Assembly (NCBI RefSeq): GCF_900167945.1
Contig: NZ_FUZA01000006.1
Location: forward strand, 1-64,000
Origin: Dyadobacter psychrophilus
GTDB taxonomy: Bacteria > Bacteroidota > Bacteroidia > Cytophagales > Spirosomataceae
Direction: 5' to 3'
DNA length: 64,000 nt
Both the position numbers and the translations under genes were made by a program. Below the pieces are notes generated by a model. The model worked only from the letters and a program-made list of their open reading frames with translations. It did not search any database and was not told the origin of the DNA. This document shows positions 52,174 to 61,981 of this stretch, piece after piece (within the stretch, counting starts at the first letter, position 1; each line of letters opens with the position of its first letter).

Positions 52174-55100
52174 GTGCTTATATTCCTGGATATGTGTTTT
52201 TGCTGTTTAGCCTGCTGATTGGACTGGGCAGTCGCTCGGCGGCTCAGGAGCTCTCCCCACGCTTTGAATTTGGACATATTCAGGAGCAGGATAGGCTTTC
52301 GTCCTCCAAAATTCATTATCTGCTTCACGACAAGGACGGATACCTTTGGATTGCTACTAACACAGGCCTGAACCGCTTCGACGGCACTCATTTCGTCCAG
52401 TTCCGCCACCAGCGCAATAACCCTCACTCGCTGCTTAACAATCAGGTGTATGCCCTGTGTGAGGATCATCAGGGCCGTATCTGGGCAGCCTTCGAAAACG
52501 GGGTCAGTCGCTACGATAAAGCAACAGGTCTGTTTGAGCACATCACTACTGTGCGAAACAAGGCATTAGGTATTTGCAAGAATATCCGCTGCGACCGGGC
52601 GGGAAACATCTGGTTCACCAGCCGTAATCTAGGCCTGTTTGGCTACACCACTCAAACCGGGGTGGTTCAATACTACCCAGCCTACTCGTCCGACAGCACC
52701 GGGGGCGTGCGTACGCTGCCCAACGGGTTTGTGGAGGACCCTTACCGGGCGGGTTTTTGGATGGCGGAAGCACATGGCTTGCGCTATTTCGATACGGTCC
52801 GGCGACAGTTTACCACCCACAGTAATAACCCCAGGCATAGTCCGGTGCTGAACCCTAATGATGTGTCTGCCCTGGCCGTGGATGGGAATAACCTGCTGAT
52901 TGCTGACCATACAGACAGTTGTATTGTGGTATATGACCTGCGCAGCCAGCAGATATTAAAGCGGATCAGGCCCGAGACCGCGCAGGACCGGGCCCGGTTT
53001 TTCGTAGCAACTATTTTCGTGGACCGGCGGCACAACCTCTGGGTGAGTACATGGGGGGCCAAAACGTTTTACATCGACTCTAAAACGGACCGGGTAACGC
53101 CACTTGGCCACGCCAAATCTCAACCCGCTTCGTTAGGTGGCGATTTTATCTTATCTGGCTGGCAGCAATCCGACGGGACCGTCTGGCTGGGTACGGCCAA
53201 TGGACTTGCTTACACCAATCCGGAAAGAACACTGTACGATGTATATGACCTGGAAGCGTTGTTCCCAGCCCTAACCGATGAGCGGGGCATCATCTCCTTC
53301 GCAGAAGACGCGGACGGGTCGTGGTGGCTGGGCACATCTATACGGGGACTGCTGCACTATGTACCAGCTACTAACCGGCTCGATGTTTATCCTCTGCCTG
53401 ACAAAACAAGTCAATATCCTTGGGGAATGCTCGTTGTGGGCATCGAGCAGCGTAAAAACGAATTGCTGATAGGAACTGGAAGAGCGGTTTATCGCTTCAA
53501 TACGCTGACGCACCAATTCAAGACGTTAGAGCTGCCCCCAGCGGCCAAGTTGGTTGAGCTACGAACATTTCGCCTTGTTGGCAATCAGTATTGGGCTTTT
53601 GGCGATGGCAAACAGGCGTTCGCCTACGACCTGGCCCGGCAGGAGTGGAAAACTTACCCAATTCGATCGACAAGTACCGATCCTCGGTTTCTGGTACGTC
53701 AAACCCTGCTCGACAGGCGAGGCAATTTGTGGCTGGACATTTTTCCCGAAGGGTTTGCGCGGTTCTCTCAGCAGCGAAAAGAATTCATTGTGACCGATAC
53801 CCACCAAGCTGATTACGAAAATACGATAAACTCACTAACGGAAGACCGGGACGGTTCCTTTTTGATGGCAACAGATATGAGTGGGTTGGTAACCTACGAC
53901 CCGGTGCGCGGTCAGGATATAATTCGGGCCGAAAACGATGCCATGACGCTGAGTCAGAGCACTGCTGCCCGACCCGACCGGTTCGGTAATACCTGGGTGG
54001 CTAACCAGAATCTGATGTCGGTGATCAAAGCGGGCGAAAAACAACAGGTTCTCAACTTCCGGCTACCTATCAACGAGTACACGACAGTGTACAGCACATG
54101 GCTGTTTCCGATGCGGAATGGCCACCTGTTATCGGCCCAGAAAGGTCACCTCGTCGAGTTTAAGCCCGAAAATCTGCGCCCTGTCCGCCGACCTGAACCT
54201 GTACTGCTCAACCGGCTTCGGCTGAATGATACCACCCTGATGCTGCACGGCCGAATGTCCCCCATCCGGCTAAAATCCGACGATAACTCATTTATGATCG
54301 AGTTTAGTATGCTGGCGGTTTCGGTCAATCAACAGTACCGGTACAAACTCGAAGGCTACGACGATGACTGGAAGGAGTCAGGTAACCAAACCAACGCTGT
54401 TTACACCAAACTACCGGGCGGGGATTATATTTTTAGGGTTGAAGCCATAGCAGGCGACTTGAAAAGCCGGGAAACCACACTGCGCATTCATGTGGATACG
54501 GCTTTTTACAATACCCGCTGGTTTAAGGCCCTACTAATCGCCATCTCTCTGGTTCTACTGTATAGCTTATATCGGTATCGGCTCCGGCAATCGGCGAGGT
54601 TGCATCACTTCCAAATCCAGATGACAAGGCTGGAACGCGACAAAGCCGAAATCCAGTATCACAACCTGATCAACCACCTCAATCCTCACTTCCTGTTCAA
54701 CAGCCTGACCTCGCTCAACAGCCTCATTCTTACCAAACCCAAAGAAGCTTCAACATTTCTGCGGAAACTGTCGGTGATTTACCGGTATATTCTGCAGAAC
54801 AAAGACTCGGAACTCGTAAGCCTGGAGGCCGAGCTTGCGTTTGCCCAAAATTACATCGACCTGCAATCCACCCGGTTCGGCGACGGTTTGCGCATTAGCA
54901 TCGACGTCACCCCCGATTCATTGACCCGGAAGATTGTACCCGTAACCCTGCAAAATCTGCTGGAAAACGCAATCAAGCACAACATCGTCAGCGACGATTG
55001 TCCCCTGACGATTCTGATTTACGCAAAAAACGATACGCTTTTCGTGCAGAATAGCCTACAGCGGAAAAGCTTCGTTGAAACGTCCAACAAGCAGGGATTA

Positions 55101-55196
55101 AACAGCCTGAAATCGCTGTACCGTTACCTAAGCTCCCGCGAAGTCAGCGTGGATGAAACGGCTACTGAGTTCAGGGTTTCGGTGCCGCTGCTTTGA
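52170..55196 (+). CDS. Propeller-sensor histidine kinase (LytS/His_kinase type)
   Basis: About 1008 residues from ATG 52170, whose ATGA overlaps the regulator stop. Signal peptide to about residue 26. Two seven-bladed propellers of Reg_prop repeats (DKDGYLWIATNTGLNRFDG, DHQGRIWAAFENGVSRYD and others) form a periplasmic sensor, followed by a Y_Y_Y domain (about 690-755), one membrane helix (about 788-806), and a cytoplasmic HisK domain with NLINHLNPHFLFNSLTSL (acceptor His) and NLLENAIKHN. Unlike hybrid two-component systems it has no AraC module; output is the LytTR protein. Confidence 0.92.
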   Translation: MSAYIPGYVFLLFSLLIGLGSRSAAQELSPRFEFGHIQEQDRLSSSKIHYLLHDKDGYLWIATNTGLNRFDGTHFVQFRHQRNNPHSLLNNQVYALCEDHQGRIWAAFENGVSRYDKATGLFEHITTVRNKALGICKNIRCDRAGNIWFTSRNLGLFGYTTQTGVVQYYPAYSSDSTGGVRTLPNGFVEDPYRAGFWMAEAHGLRYFDTVRRQFTTHSNNPRHSPVLNPNDVSALAVDGNNLLIADHTDSCIVVYDLRSQQILKRIRPETAQDRARFFVATIFVDRRHNLWVSTWGAKTFYIDSKTDRVTPLGHAKSQPASLGGDFILSGWQQSDGTVWLGTANGLAYTNPERTLYDVYDLEALFPALTDERGIISFAEDADGSWWLGTSIRGLLHYVPATNRLDVYPLPDKTSQYPWGMLVVGIEQRKNELLIGTGRAVYRFNTLTHQFKTLELPPAAKLVELRTFRLVGNQYWAFGDGKQAFAYDLARQEWKTYPIRSTSTDPRFLVRQTLLDRRGNLWLDIFPEGFARFSQQRKEFIVTDTHQADYENTINSLTEDRDGSFLMATDMSGLVTYDPVRGQDIIRAENDAMTLSQSTAARPDRFGNTWVANQNLMSVIKAGEKQQVLNFRLPINEYTTVYSTWLFPMRNGHLLSAQKGHLVEFKPENLRPVRRPEPVLLNRLRLNDTTLMLHGRMSPIRLKSDDNSFMIEFSMLAVSVNQQYRYKLEGYDDDWKESGNQTNAVYTKLPGGDYIFRVEAIAGDLKSRETTLRIHVDTAFYNTRWFKALLIAISLVLLYSLYRYRLRQSARLHHFQIQMTRLERDKAEIQYHNLINHLNPHFLFNSLTSLNSLILTKPKEASTFLRKLSVIYRYILQNKDSELVSLEAELAFAQNYIDLQSTRFGDGLRISIDVTPDSLTRKIVPVTLQNLLENAIKHNIVSDDCPLTILIYAKNDTLFVQNSLQRKSFVETSNKQGLNSLKSLYRYLSSREVSVDETATEFRVSVPLL

Positions 55197-55691
55197 TTCG
55201 GTAGTGCTGGTGATGGTTCCATAGCTAGATCTGCCACAGTGTCACTCAATTCTAATTGGACACGCCTCAGATCCAAATAACTGCGCTTCATGCAGTTAAA
55301 ATTTCAAACAGGAAAGGAGTGCCATACTTTTGAAGAAGCTCTCCAGGTGGTGCTAACAAAGACAAGTGATACGGATAAATGCTTTCCAATAGTAAACTAG
55401 AAGACCTTCAATGAAGCCAAATCCATATAACATTGCTTCTAGTTGCGACTGCTGAGAAGCCGATGTCCAAGAGTTACGTTTGCACACTACCGTTTGTTAA
55501 AATCAAAAAAGTTACCCCTATTTCGAAGTCGTTCGGGAAAACTACCTTACTGAATATCATGAAGTTTCACAAGAATTGGGGTTATGGCGGGGATAAAACC
55601 CTTGAAGCGGCGCGAGAAATTTTGCGTAAAACACATTAAGACTCCCTACCTCATAAATTGTTGCTGCCATTTTTCTCCCTTAGCTCTTAGT
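55197..55691. other. Gene-poor stretch in the island
   Basis: No convincing gene. It contains a 36-codon frame at 55290-55400 (MQLKFQTGKECHTFEEALQV...) and a 58-68-codon frame ending at 55639, both without recognisable family or start signals. These may be decayed remnants. No repeats or promoters stand out. Confidence 0.4.
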
Positions 55692-56754
55692 ATGAAAGTT
55701 TTAATAAAATGCTCTCTCCTGTTAACTATCGTGCTTACTTCCTGCAACCAAACGGGCATCAATGTTCCATTCGGTCCGCTGGATGGGCAGGCTACCGATT
55801 TGCAGGAAATAGTTATGCCGGCCAGTCCCACTGATTGTGAACTGGCAAAGCATAACAGCCAGGAACATCCGCAATTGCAGGAAACCAAAAGCGGGAACGC
55901 ACCCCTTACAGCGAACCAGTTTAGGGTAGTCCTATAACCAGCTGGTTCATTTCAAAAATCATTATACTTCGCCAGACGGCGAAACTTGGACAACACAACA
56001 GTCCGGCCTGGGCAGCACCGGCACTTTATACGGTATCGTTTTTGCCAACAATATGTTTATCGCAGTCGGCAGTCCGGGTGTGATTCTCACTTCGCAGGAC
56101 GGGATCTCGTGGAGCAAAAAATCGCTGGGTACCACACAAAAACTTAAAAGTATTGCTCATGGTTACGGAACATTTGTAATCGTTGGCTCAGCAGGCGCAT
56201 TACTGACATCCACAGACGGACAAAACTGGACACAACGGCCAAATGGCCTGGATGACCTGAACGATGTTGCTTATGTAAATTACGGCTTCATTGCTGTGGG
56301 ATCGAACGGGGTGATCAAAACTTCTTCTGAAACTGGCATCGACTGGTCAGTGCGGGGATCGGGCACCATTAACGAGTTACGGTCTGTAAAGGGTGGCTTT
56401 AACGGAAGGTCTGTGATCGTAGGCAACCAGGGAACCATTTTGTCCTCAAAGGACAGTAAATACTGGTATCAAGCGCCATTCCAAGACCAAACATTGTCCC
56501 TGAGTAGTGTCGACTGCAATCTCTCAAATGGCCGGTTTGTGGCCGTTTGCTCCAATAAAAGCGTGGCACTGGTATCTCCCGACGGTGAGGGCTGGGTTGA
56601 TGCAGCGAAGCCAACCGGATCGGCCTGGTTTTTCAACCGCATCCGATTTTTAGGAAATTCATTTCTGGCCGTCGGCGGAAAAGGAACGTTCCGTTCGTCG
56701 TACAACAATCCCGATGGCCCAAAAGCACAACGGAATGTATCTTCTTCGGGTTAA
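55692..56754 (+). pseudogene. YCF48/BNR-like repeat lipoprotein broken by a frameshift
   Basis: ATG 55692 opens a lipoprotein (MKVLIKCSLLLTIVLTSCN, acylated Cys18) that stops at 55937. In another frame the protein continues immediately (YNQLVHFKNHYTSPDGETW from about 55932) through 56754. The second part has about five blades with the pattern GxxGxIxTSxDGxxW (for example VGSPGVILTSQDGISW and VGSAGALLTSTDGQNW), as in YCF48/photosynthesis-stability-factor-like propellers. One indel near 55925-55940 would restore about 350 residues. It lies right at the island edge; real decay or a sequencing error are both possible. Confidence 0.7.
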
Positions 56755-56849
56755 CACCGCCACACACACTCAAACTTTGAAGATTTTAAAACAATCGTTT
56801 AAGTAAATGACCCCAATGTTGACCCACCTTTATGTAGGGCTGCCGCGCG

Positions 56850-56944
56850 GTTCGAATCTTGTCATCCTGACATTGGTTATCAGCAACTTGCAAATCAAAC
56901 TGTACGTTGCATTTTTTTAAGGTCGAACATGGGTCGAACATTTT
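56850..56944 (+). repeat. Direct repeat copy B (displaced tRNA-Pro 3' end, attR-like)
   Basis: Matches copy A at 48177-48269 in two blocks (34 bases with 2 mismatches, 23 bases with 1 mismatch) with a hairpin and T-run (56882-56918) between. No tRNA body is upstream, so it is a scar rather than a gene. Confidence 0.75.
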
Positions 56945-57011
56945 CGAGTTAATGATTGAATTTTTGTTCGTTCTGAATGAAGCCAATGCTGTTATACGTA
57001 CTATCTTTTAA

Positions 57012-57413
57012 CTAACGGCCTTTCATTAAATATTTCCAAAGAATTATGGCGACCGCAGCCATTATTGTTACTGCTACATTAATCCCAAGCTGCGAAACTT
57101 CACCTCTTGATACATGGAAAATAATTGCAGCGAGCATTAAAGAAATAATGCCATAGCAGGCATAAAGTGTTAAGACCGGCCGTATACGGAGTAACCTCGG
57201 AATGATTATACCTGTTCCGGCAAGCGTGTCTGCTACGCCCGCAATTTTAACTAATACAGCATTTTCAGCAGTCCACGGCCACATCCTAGCAAGCTCTTCC
57301 GTCGGCATAAAAAGTTTGACATATGCCCCCCATAAAAACGTTAAGGCCAAAAGGGCCTGCAGTAACCATAACGTCGTATTTACAGCATTAAATTTGACTA
57401 GCTTTTTTTCCAT
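57012..57413 (-). CDS. DoxX-like membrane protein
   Basis: 133 residues from ATG 57413 (MEKKLVKFNAVNTTLWLLQ). Four membrane helices; GAYVKLFMP, KIAGVADTLAGTGIIIPRLLRIRPVLT and the final helices match the DoxX/DoxD-like family, small quinone-related or stress membrane proteins. Divergent from the HxlR regulator, with a palindromic operator between them, so it is probably the regulated target. Confidence 0.8.
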   Translation of the reverse strand: MEKKLVKFNAVNTTLWLLQALLALTFLWGAYVKLFMPTEELARMWPWTAENAVLVKIAGVADTLAGTGIIIPRLLRIRPVLTLYACYGIISLMLAAIIFHVSRGEVSQLGINVAVTIMAAVAIILWKYLMKGR

Positions 57414-57455
57414 TTTGCTTTGCTTTAAATCCATAAGCAAAACTACCTACCTTTA

Positions 57456-57506
57456 CTATCCACACGATAGCGCTTCCTGATCGGATAGCACTATCCAATC
57501 AGGAAG
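57456..57506. promoter_or_regulatory. HxlR operator region: 34-bp palindrome plus smaller palindrome
   Basis: Bases 57473-57506 form a near-perfect palindrome (CTTCCTGAT-GGATAG-CTATCC-ATCAGGAAG, two mismatched pairs). Just beside it, 57456-57470 is CTATC-N5-GATAG, repeating the inner half-sites. It lies between the divergent DoxX and HxlR genes. Confidence 0.7.
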
Positions 57507-57530
57507 TAACGGATGTAAACAAAAATTAAG

Positions 57531-57869
57531 ATGTTAACCAATGGCGGTTGCCCAAAAACGGCACTCTCAATCAAAGATGCATTAGAAGCCGTCGAGGGAA
57601 GATGGAAATTACTGATACTGTTCTCGTTATCAGGTGGAAGCAAGCGATTTAAGCAGCTTTCAAAGGAGGTGCCAGGCATCACAGATAAAACCTTATCCAA
57701 AGAGCTTAAAAATCTGGAAGGCAACAAGCTAATCACGCGGCGTGTTTACGATACCTTTCCGCCAACCGTTGAGTACACAATTACGGACCACGGCAAATCG
57801 TTAGAAAATGTACTTGAAGCACTACATTACTGGGGCTTAGCACATCGCGCAGTCGTGATAGAAAAGTAA
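57531..57869 (+). CDS. HxlR-family transcriptional regulator
   Basis: 112 residues, winged helix. GRWKLLILFSLSGGSKRFKQLSKEVPGITDKTLSKELKNLE and YTITDHGKSLENVLEALHYWG are diagnostic. HxlR proteins are dimeric sensors of electrophiles or redox state, often next to a regulated oxidoreductase or DoxX gene. The near N-terminal Cys (NGGCPKTA) is the residue commonly modified in this family. It probably binds the palindromes at 57456-57506. Confidence 0.92.
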   Translation: MLTNGGCPKTALSIKDALEAVEGRWKLLILFSLSGGSKRFKQLSKEVPGITDKTLSKELKNLEGNKLITRRVYDTFPPTVEYTITDHGKSLENVLEALHYWGLAHRAVVIEK

Positions 57870-57952
57870 AAGACTATGAATTGTATATTGGGAAGTTCAA
57901 TTAATCCACACGCTACTAATTATTGTGTACAATGGGTTGGTAACATTATGTA

Positions 57953-58519
57953 TTAATCCAGCTTTAGCGGTGGCCCTAATACCTTCATCCCGTTTGCTTC
58001 GAACAATTGCGCAATTTCCTGTTGTGAAGGCTCGTGCGTTAGCGCTGCCATTTGAACAAAAAAGTCTTCTAATTTTCCAGCCGGCTGTAAGGTTACCAGC
58101 ATTTTTCCTTTGGGTGATGCCTGTGTCCAGGCATGAGGGACTTCGCGGGGCAAAAAGATGCTATCGCCAGCCGTAAGACTAAACCTTTGCCGATCGACAA
58201 GGAATTCGTAGGCCCCTTCGATCACGTAAAAAACTTCGTCCTGGGCCGGATGCACATGTAATGGGGTTCCACGGCCCTGACTTAATGAAGTTTGCTCGAA
58301 GATTGCAAAGCCGCCGTCTGTATCACTACCCGAAACCTTAACGTCCAATACATTCGCATTGACACCCTTTAGTTGGAGGTGCCCATATTTACGTCCTTCA
58401 CCGTTTTTCGCCTTGAATACCTTTCCGATCTTTTTCGTCAAAGCAGCTGCCTTCGTAGATATAATCGAGGTAATTGAAGTGATGATAGCCATACTACCAA
58501 TGAATGCATTTCTTTTCAT
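57953..58519 (-). CDS. Exported cupin-domain protein
   Basis: 188 residues from ATG 58519 (MKRNAFIGSMAIITSI). The N-terminus is hydrophobic (about 7-30), compatible with export. Single cupin: metal site HVHPAQDEVFYVIEG (two His and Glu) and second motif PREVPHAWTQ with His. Could be an isomerase, dioxygenase or binding protein; substrate unknown. Convergent with the HxlR gene. Confidence 0.75.
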   Translation of the reverse strand: MKRNAFIGSMAIITSITSIISTKAAALTKKIGKVFKAKNGEGRKYGHLQLKGVNANVLDVKVSGSDTDGGFAIFEQTSLSQGRGTPLHVHPAQDEVFYVIEGAYEFLVDRQRFSLTAGDSIFLPREVPHAWTQASPKGKMLVTLQPAGKLEDFFVQMAALTHEPSQQEIAQLFEANGMKVLGPPLKLD

Positions 58520-58740
58520 ATTGATCAATATATGTTGAAAGTTATTTCAGTCTGATGAAGGGCATTCAGAAGAGTGTCCAAATTTGCACATCTTGGGTAA
58601 ACGATCGCGTAGGGTTTTCTTTGAGCCTAAACCGAGAGCATGTATGAACCGTGCAACCCAGCTGACATAAATATAAGGTTGCTAGACTTGCTAAGCGCTA
58701 CCTCTAAATAATTTTATCCCTCTGACATGTAGAAACTCAT

Positions 58741-60060
58741 TCAAGGAACTGCCTTTTCTACATACAATTTGATCGAGTCACTTTTTAGCCTGACCTGCAA
58801 CCAGTTCTTTATTTTTGTAAAGTCCCTGCCGGTTTGCTTCACATTGCCAGAACCTAAAACAACAACTGTATAATTGCTTGTTTTACCCCCATTGGTAAAA
58901 AATGTTTGCCGATCAGCTGAGCAGTATTTGACGTCGGGGAATAGGGGTTTGATCTCATTTAACAAAAGACCGGTCGCTCTTTTAAGTGCGCCAATGCTGT
59001 CCTGCCTTTGAAGATTACGGCTGAGCTCGGTTTTTAGCTGATTAATTTCGGCCTGATACCGGTCGCTCTGTGTGAGCTCGCTTGAAACATCATTAATAGA
59101 AAACCCTTGCTGAACAATCAGCGTCGTTCTTGCAAGTCCATAAATTCCCTTTCGGCTGTTTAACCGTTTCTTTTCGGAGTCGTCGATCAGTTTTCCTCCA
59201 TAAATAAGCTTGATCTGATTTTTAGCTGCATCCAGTTCGTGCTTTAAAAGGAAATCACCCTCGATATAGCTTTCATTGGTGATAAAATTGTTGGCATTTT
59301 GAATGAAATGCTCTTTTTGAACCAATAAGTAACCATAGTAAATACTGGGGATAGTAGTCAGGAGCACTAAGAAACTGACCCAGCGGTTTGCCATCTTCTT
59401 TTGGTACTGGTTGGCATAGTCACGGATGGGATATTGAAGCAGCCTTACAGTGATCAGGGTTGCACTTCCGATAAATACAGTGTTGATTGTAAGCAGATAA
59501 AACGCGCCAAAAAAAAAGCCCCAATTCGCCGTCGCGAGTCCATAACCTGCCGTACAAAGCGGCGGCATCAGTGCCGTTGCTATGGCAACTCCCGGAATTA
59601 CATTCCCTTTATTTTTACTGGAAATCGCAACGATTCCGGCAAGTCCTCCCACCAACGCGATAATAACGTCATAAATATTGGGCTGCGTCCTGGCCAACAA
59701 CTCAGAATGCGCCTGGTAAATGGGTGTAACATAGAAATACGTGGCAGACGTAAGCAGGCCGGCCACAATGGCAAATAAATAATTAACGAGTGCTTTTCTG
59801 AAAAGTGAAAAATCATAAGTCGCAATGCTATATCCCATGCCAAGGATCGGCCCCATTAATGGTGACACGAGCATAGCCCCAATGATTACGGCGGTCGAAT
59901 TGACATTCAAACCGACCGATGCAATGAAGATGGCAAAAATAAGGATCCACAAATTTGTGCCTTTGAACTCAATCCCACTCTCGACTGTATCGTGAATCTT
60001 TATGTAGTCCTCCCGCTCAGAAGAAATGTCAAATCTTCTGAGTAACTTTTCAATGATCAT
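58741..60060 (-). CDS. DUF389-family membrane protein
   Basis: 439 residues. N-terminal half holds six membrane helices with GTNLWILIFAIFIASVGLNVNSTAVIIGAMLVSPLMGPILG and GVAIATALMPPLCTAGYGLA, diagnostic for the DUF389/TIGR00341 family. The C-terminal ~190 residues are soluble with a predicted coiled coil (about 325-350). Biochemical function unknown. It lies 71 bases downstream of the symporter gene on the same strand, possibly one transcript. Confidence 0.85.
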   Translation of the reverse strand: MIIEKLLRRFDISSEREDYIKIHDTVESGIEFKGTNLWILIFAIFIASVGLNVNSTAVIIGAMLVSPLMGPILGMGYSIATYDFSLFRKALVNYLFAIVAGLLTSATYFYVTPIYQAHSELLARTQPNIYDVIIALVGGLAGIVAISSKNKGNVIPGVAIATALMPPLCTAGYGLATANWGFFFGAFYLLTINTVFIGSATLITVRLLQYPIRDYANQYQKKMANRWVSFLVLLTTIPSIYYGYLLVQKEHFIQNANNFITNESYIEGDFLLKHELDAAKNQIKLIYGGKLIDDSEKKRLNSRKGIYGLARTTLIVQQGFSINDVSSELTQSDRYQAEINQLKTELSRNLQRQDSIGALKRATGLLLNEIKPLFPDVKYCSADRQTFFTNGGKTSNYTVVVLGSGNVKQTGRDFTKIKNWLQVRLKSDSIKLYVEKAVP

Positions 60061-60131
60061 AGCAGTGGCTTATAATGAGGTAATTGGCGACGGGCAGAAT
60101 CACATGAAAAGATTCAATTTGCCCGATCATA

Positions 60132-61553
60132 TCAGTTCCATTCTTCTGCATTTTTGACTCCCAACTCAGACGCCTTGTAGACCGGGTCCTTGCCTTGCTT
60201 TTTCTGCTGCTGGTAATCTTTAAGTGCGTCCAGCGCAGGTTTTCTCAGAAGCAAAATCGCTATGATATTCAGCCAAGCCATCATCCCAACACCAATATCC
60301 CCGATCGTCCAGGCCAGTTCCGCTGTTTTTACCGAACCATAAAATGTAGCAGCCATGATCAGGCCACGCAGGAGCCACAGCATAATTTTACTGTCGCCGT
60401 CTTTCATTAAATAACTTAGATTGGTTTCTGCAATGTAGTAGTAGGCCATAATGGTAGTAAATGCAAAGAAAAGCAGTGCTATGGAGACAAATCCGCTTCC
60501 CAGAGCAGGAAAGTGCGCATTGATGGCCTGTTGCGTAAATTCAGATCCGATTGCCATTCCTTTTACATTCTCGACCAAAAAGCCACCATTGGGATTGACC
60601 ACATTGAACTTGCCTGTAAAAAGGATCATCAGCGCGGTAGCCGTGCATACAAACAAAGTGTCGACATAGACAGAGAATGCCTGAACCAGGCCTTGTTTAA
60701 CGGGATGGCTGGCTTCTGCGGCTGCGGCAGCATGCGGCGCTGTGCCCTGCCCTGCCTCATTGGAATAAATTCCGCGTTTAACACCCCAGGAAACGGCCAT
60801 ACCAAAAATCCCGGCAAATGCAGGCTCCATATCGAACGCGGAACGGATAATCAGACTGAAAACGGCCGGAACTTGCGTGATATTGATGGCAATGATAACC
60901 AGGGCCATGAGAATGTACGCACCCGCCATAAACGGGACAACTAGTTCTGCCACCCTGCCAATCCGCTTTACCCCGCCAAAAATGATCAGCCCGAGCAGTA
61001 TTGTAATGGCAGCTCCTGTCATTTCAACCGGAATGTCAAAAGCTGTTTTTGCGCTTGTGGCAATGCTGTTGCTCTGGACGCCAGGTAAAAACAATGCGGT
61101 GCTGGCAATGGTAGCAATCGCAAATAATGTCGCGTACCACTTCACACCCAGCCCTTTTTCAATGTAGAATGCCGGGCCTCCCCTGTATTGCCCATCTTTG
61201 ACCTGCTTATAGATCTGTCCGAGTGTGGCTTCCACATAAGCAGATGCGGCGCCCAAAAAAGCAATGGCCCACATCCAGAATACGGCGCCGGGCCCTCCCA
61301 TCGCAATTGCCGTTGCGACACCTGCAATGTTGCCGGTCCCTACCCTTCCAGAAATTGCAATCGCAAAAGCCTGAAATGATGAGACCCCTTTTTCGGATGC
61401 CTTGTTGCTAAAAAGCAGGCTAACCATATCCTTTAAAAACCTGACTTGTAAGAAGCGTGTAACGACCGAAAAATAGATCCCTGTTCCAAGGCAGAGTGCG
61501 ATGAGCGCATTGCTCCAAATAACACCATTAATTGAATTGACGATTTGCTCCAT
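60132..61553 (-). CDS. Alanine/glycine:cation symporter (AGCS family)
   Basis: 473 residues, about eleven helices. ISGRVGTGNIAGVATAIAMGGPGAVFWMW and KRGIYSNEAGQGTAPHAAAAAEASHPVKQGL are the AGCS signatures. Imports alanine or glycine with sodium or protons. First of two minus-strand genes with DUF389. Confidence 0.93.
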   Translation of the reverse strand: MEQIVNSINGVIWSNALIALCLGTGIYFSVVTRFLQVRFLKDMVSLLFSNKASEKGVSSFQAFAIAISGRVGTGNIAGVATAIAMGGPGAVFWMWAIAFLGAASAYVEATLGQIYKQVKDGQYRGGPAFYIEKGLGVKWYATLFAIATIASTALFLPGVQSNSIATSAKTAFDIPVEMTGAAITILLGLIIFGGVKRIGRVAELVVPFMAGAYILMALVIIAINITQVPAVFSLIIRSAFDMEPAFAGIFGMAVSWGVKRGIYSNEAGQGTAPHAAAAAEASHPVKQGLVQAFSVYVDTLFVCTATALMILFTGKFNVVNPNGGFLVENVKGMAIGSEFTQQAINAHFPALGSGFVSIALLFFAFTTIMAYYYIAETNLSYLMKDGDSKIMLWLLRGLIMAATFYGSVKTAELAWTIGDIGVGMMAWLNIIAILLLRKPALDALKDYQQQKKQGKDPVYKASELGVKNAEEWN

Positions 61554-61804
61554 GTATCGGGTTTAGAGAAGGTAGATTAAATGTTTCGGATCTGCTGCCT
61601 AAATAAAACTAAAATTTGTTGATTCCCGGCACCTTCCATCAAATACGATGCTGAACTTTACATTATACCAGGCGCATTTTGGCGATTATGTGTAATCATT
61701 TCACTGATCACTGCAAATTCGTATTCGGCAAATAAACATTTCTTTATCACTTGTCATCTTTTTCAATAAATCCCTACTAATGGTGCGGATTAACAGAAAA
61801 AAAG
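61554..61804. other. Intergenic stretch without recognisable gene
   Basis: AT-rich spacer between the symporter gene and a truncated exported-enzyme remnant. It should contain the symporter promoter; no exact TAnnTTTG box is visible on the minus strand. Confidence 0.4.
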
Positions 61805-61981
61805 ATGAACAGATTACAAATTTTTATACTCGTTGTTATTTGTGTACCAGGTCTTCCGACAAGATACATTGCCCAGACCCAGAAAGAACAGACTGACTTG
61901 ATTGACCGTTATTTGAGCGTGCAGCAGCGATCAATTGGCTTTAACGGCACAGTAATGCTTGCCAGGAATGATCGAATTTGA
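61805..61981 (+). pseudogene. N-terminal remnant of a serine hydrolase (beta-lactamase-like)
   Basis: 58 codons from ATG 61805 to TGA 61981. A signal-peptide-like start (MNRLQIFILVVICVPGLPT, then IAQTQ) is followed by IDRYLSVQQ and FNGTVMLARNDRI, the usual opening of Bacteroidota class C beta-lactamase/serine hydrolase proteins. The catalytic domain is missing; the sequence passes within 80 bases into the sigma-factor gene. It was probably left after a deletion or recombination. Confidence 0.6.

Noticed and set aside
55433..55639. 68-codon frame as a real gene
   Set aside because: It opens at a TTG, has no conserved motif and lies in a stretch that looks decayed.
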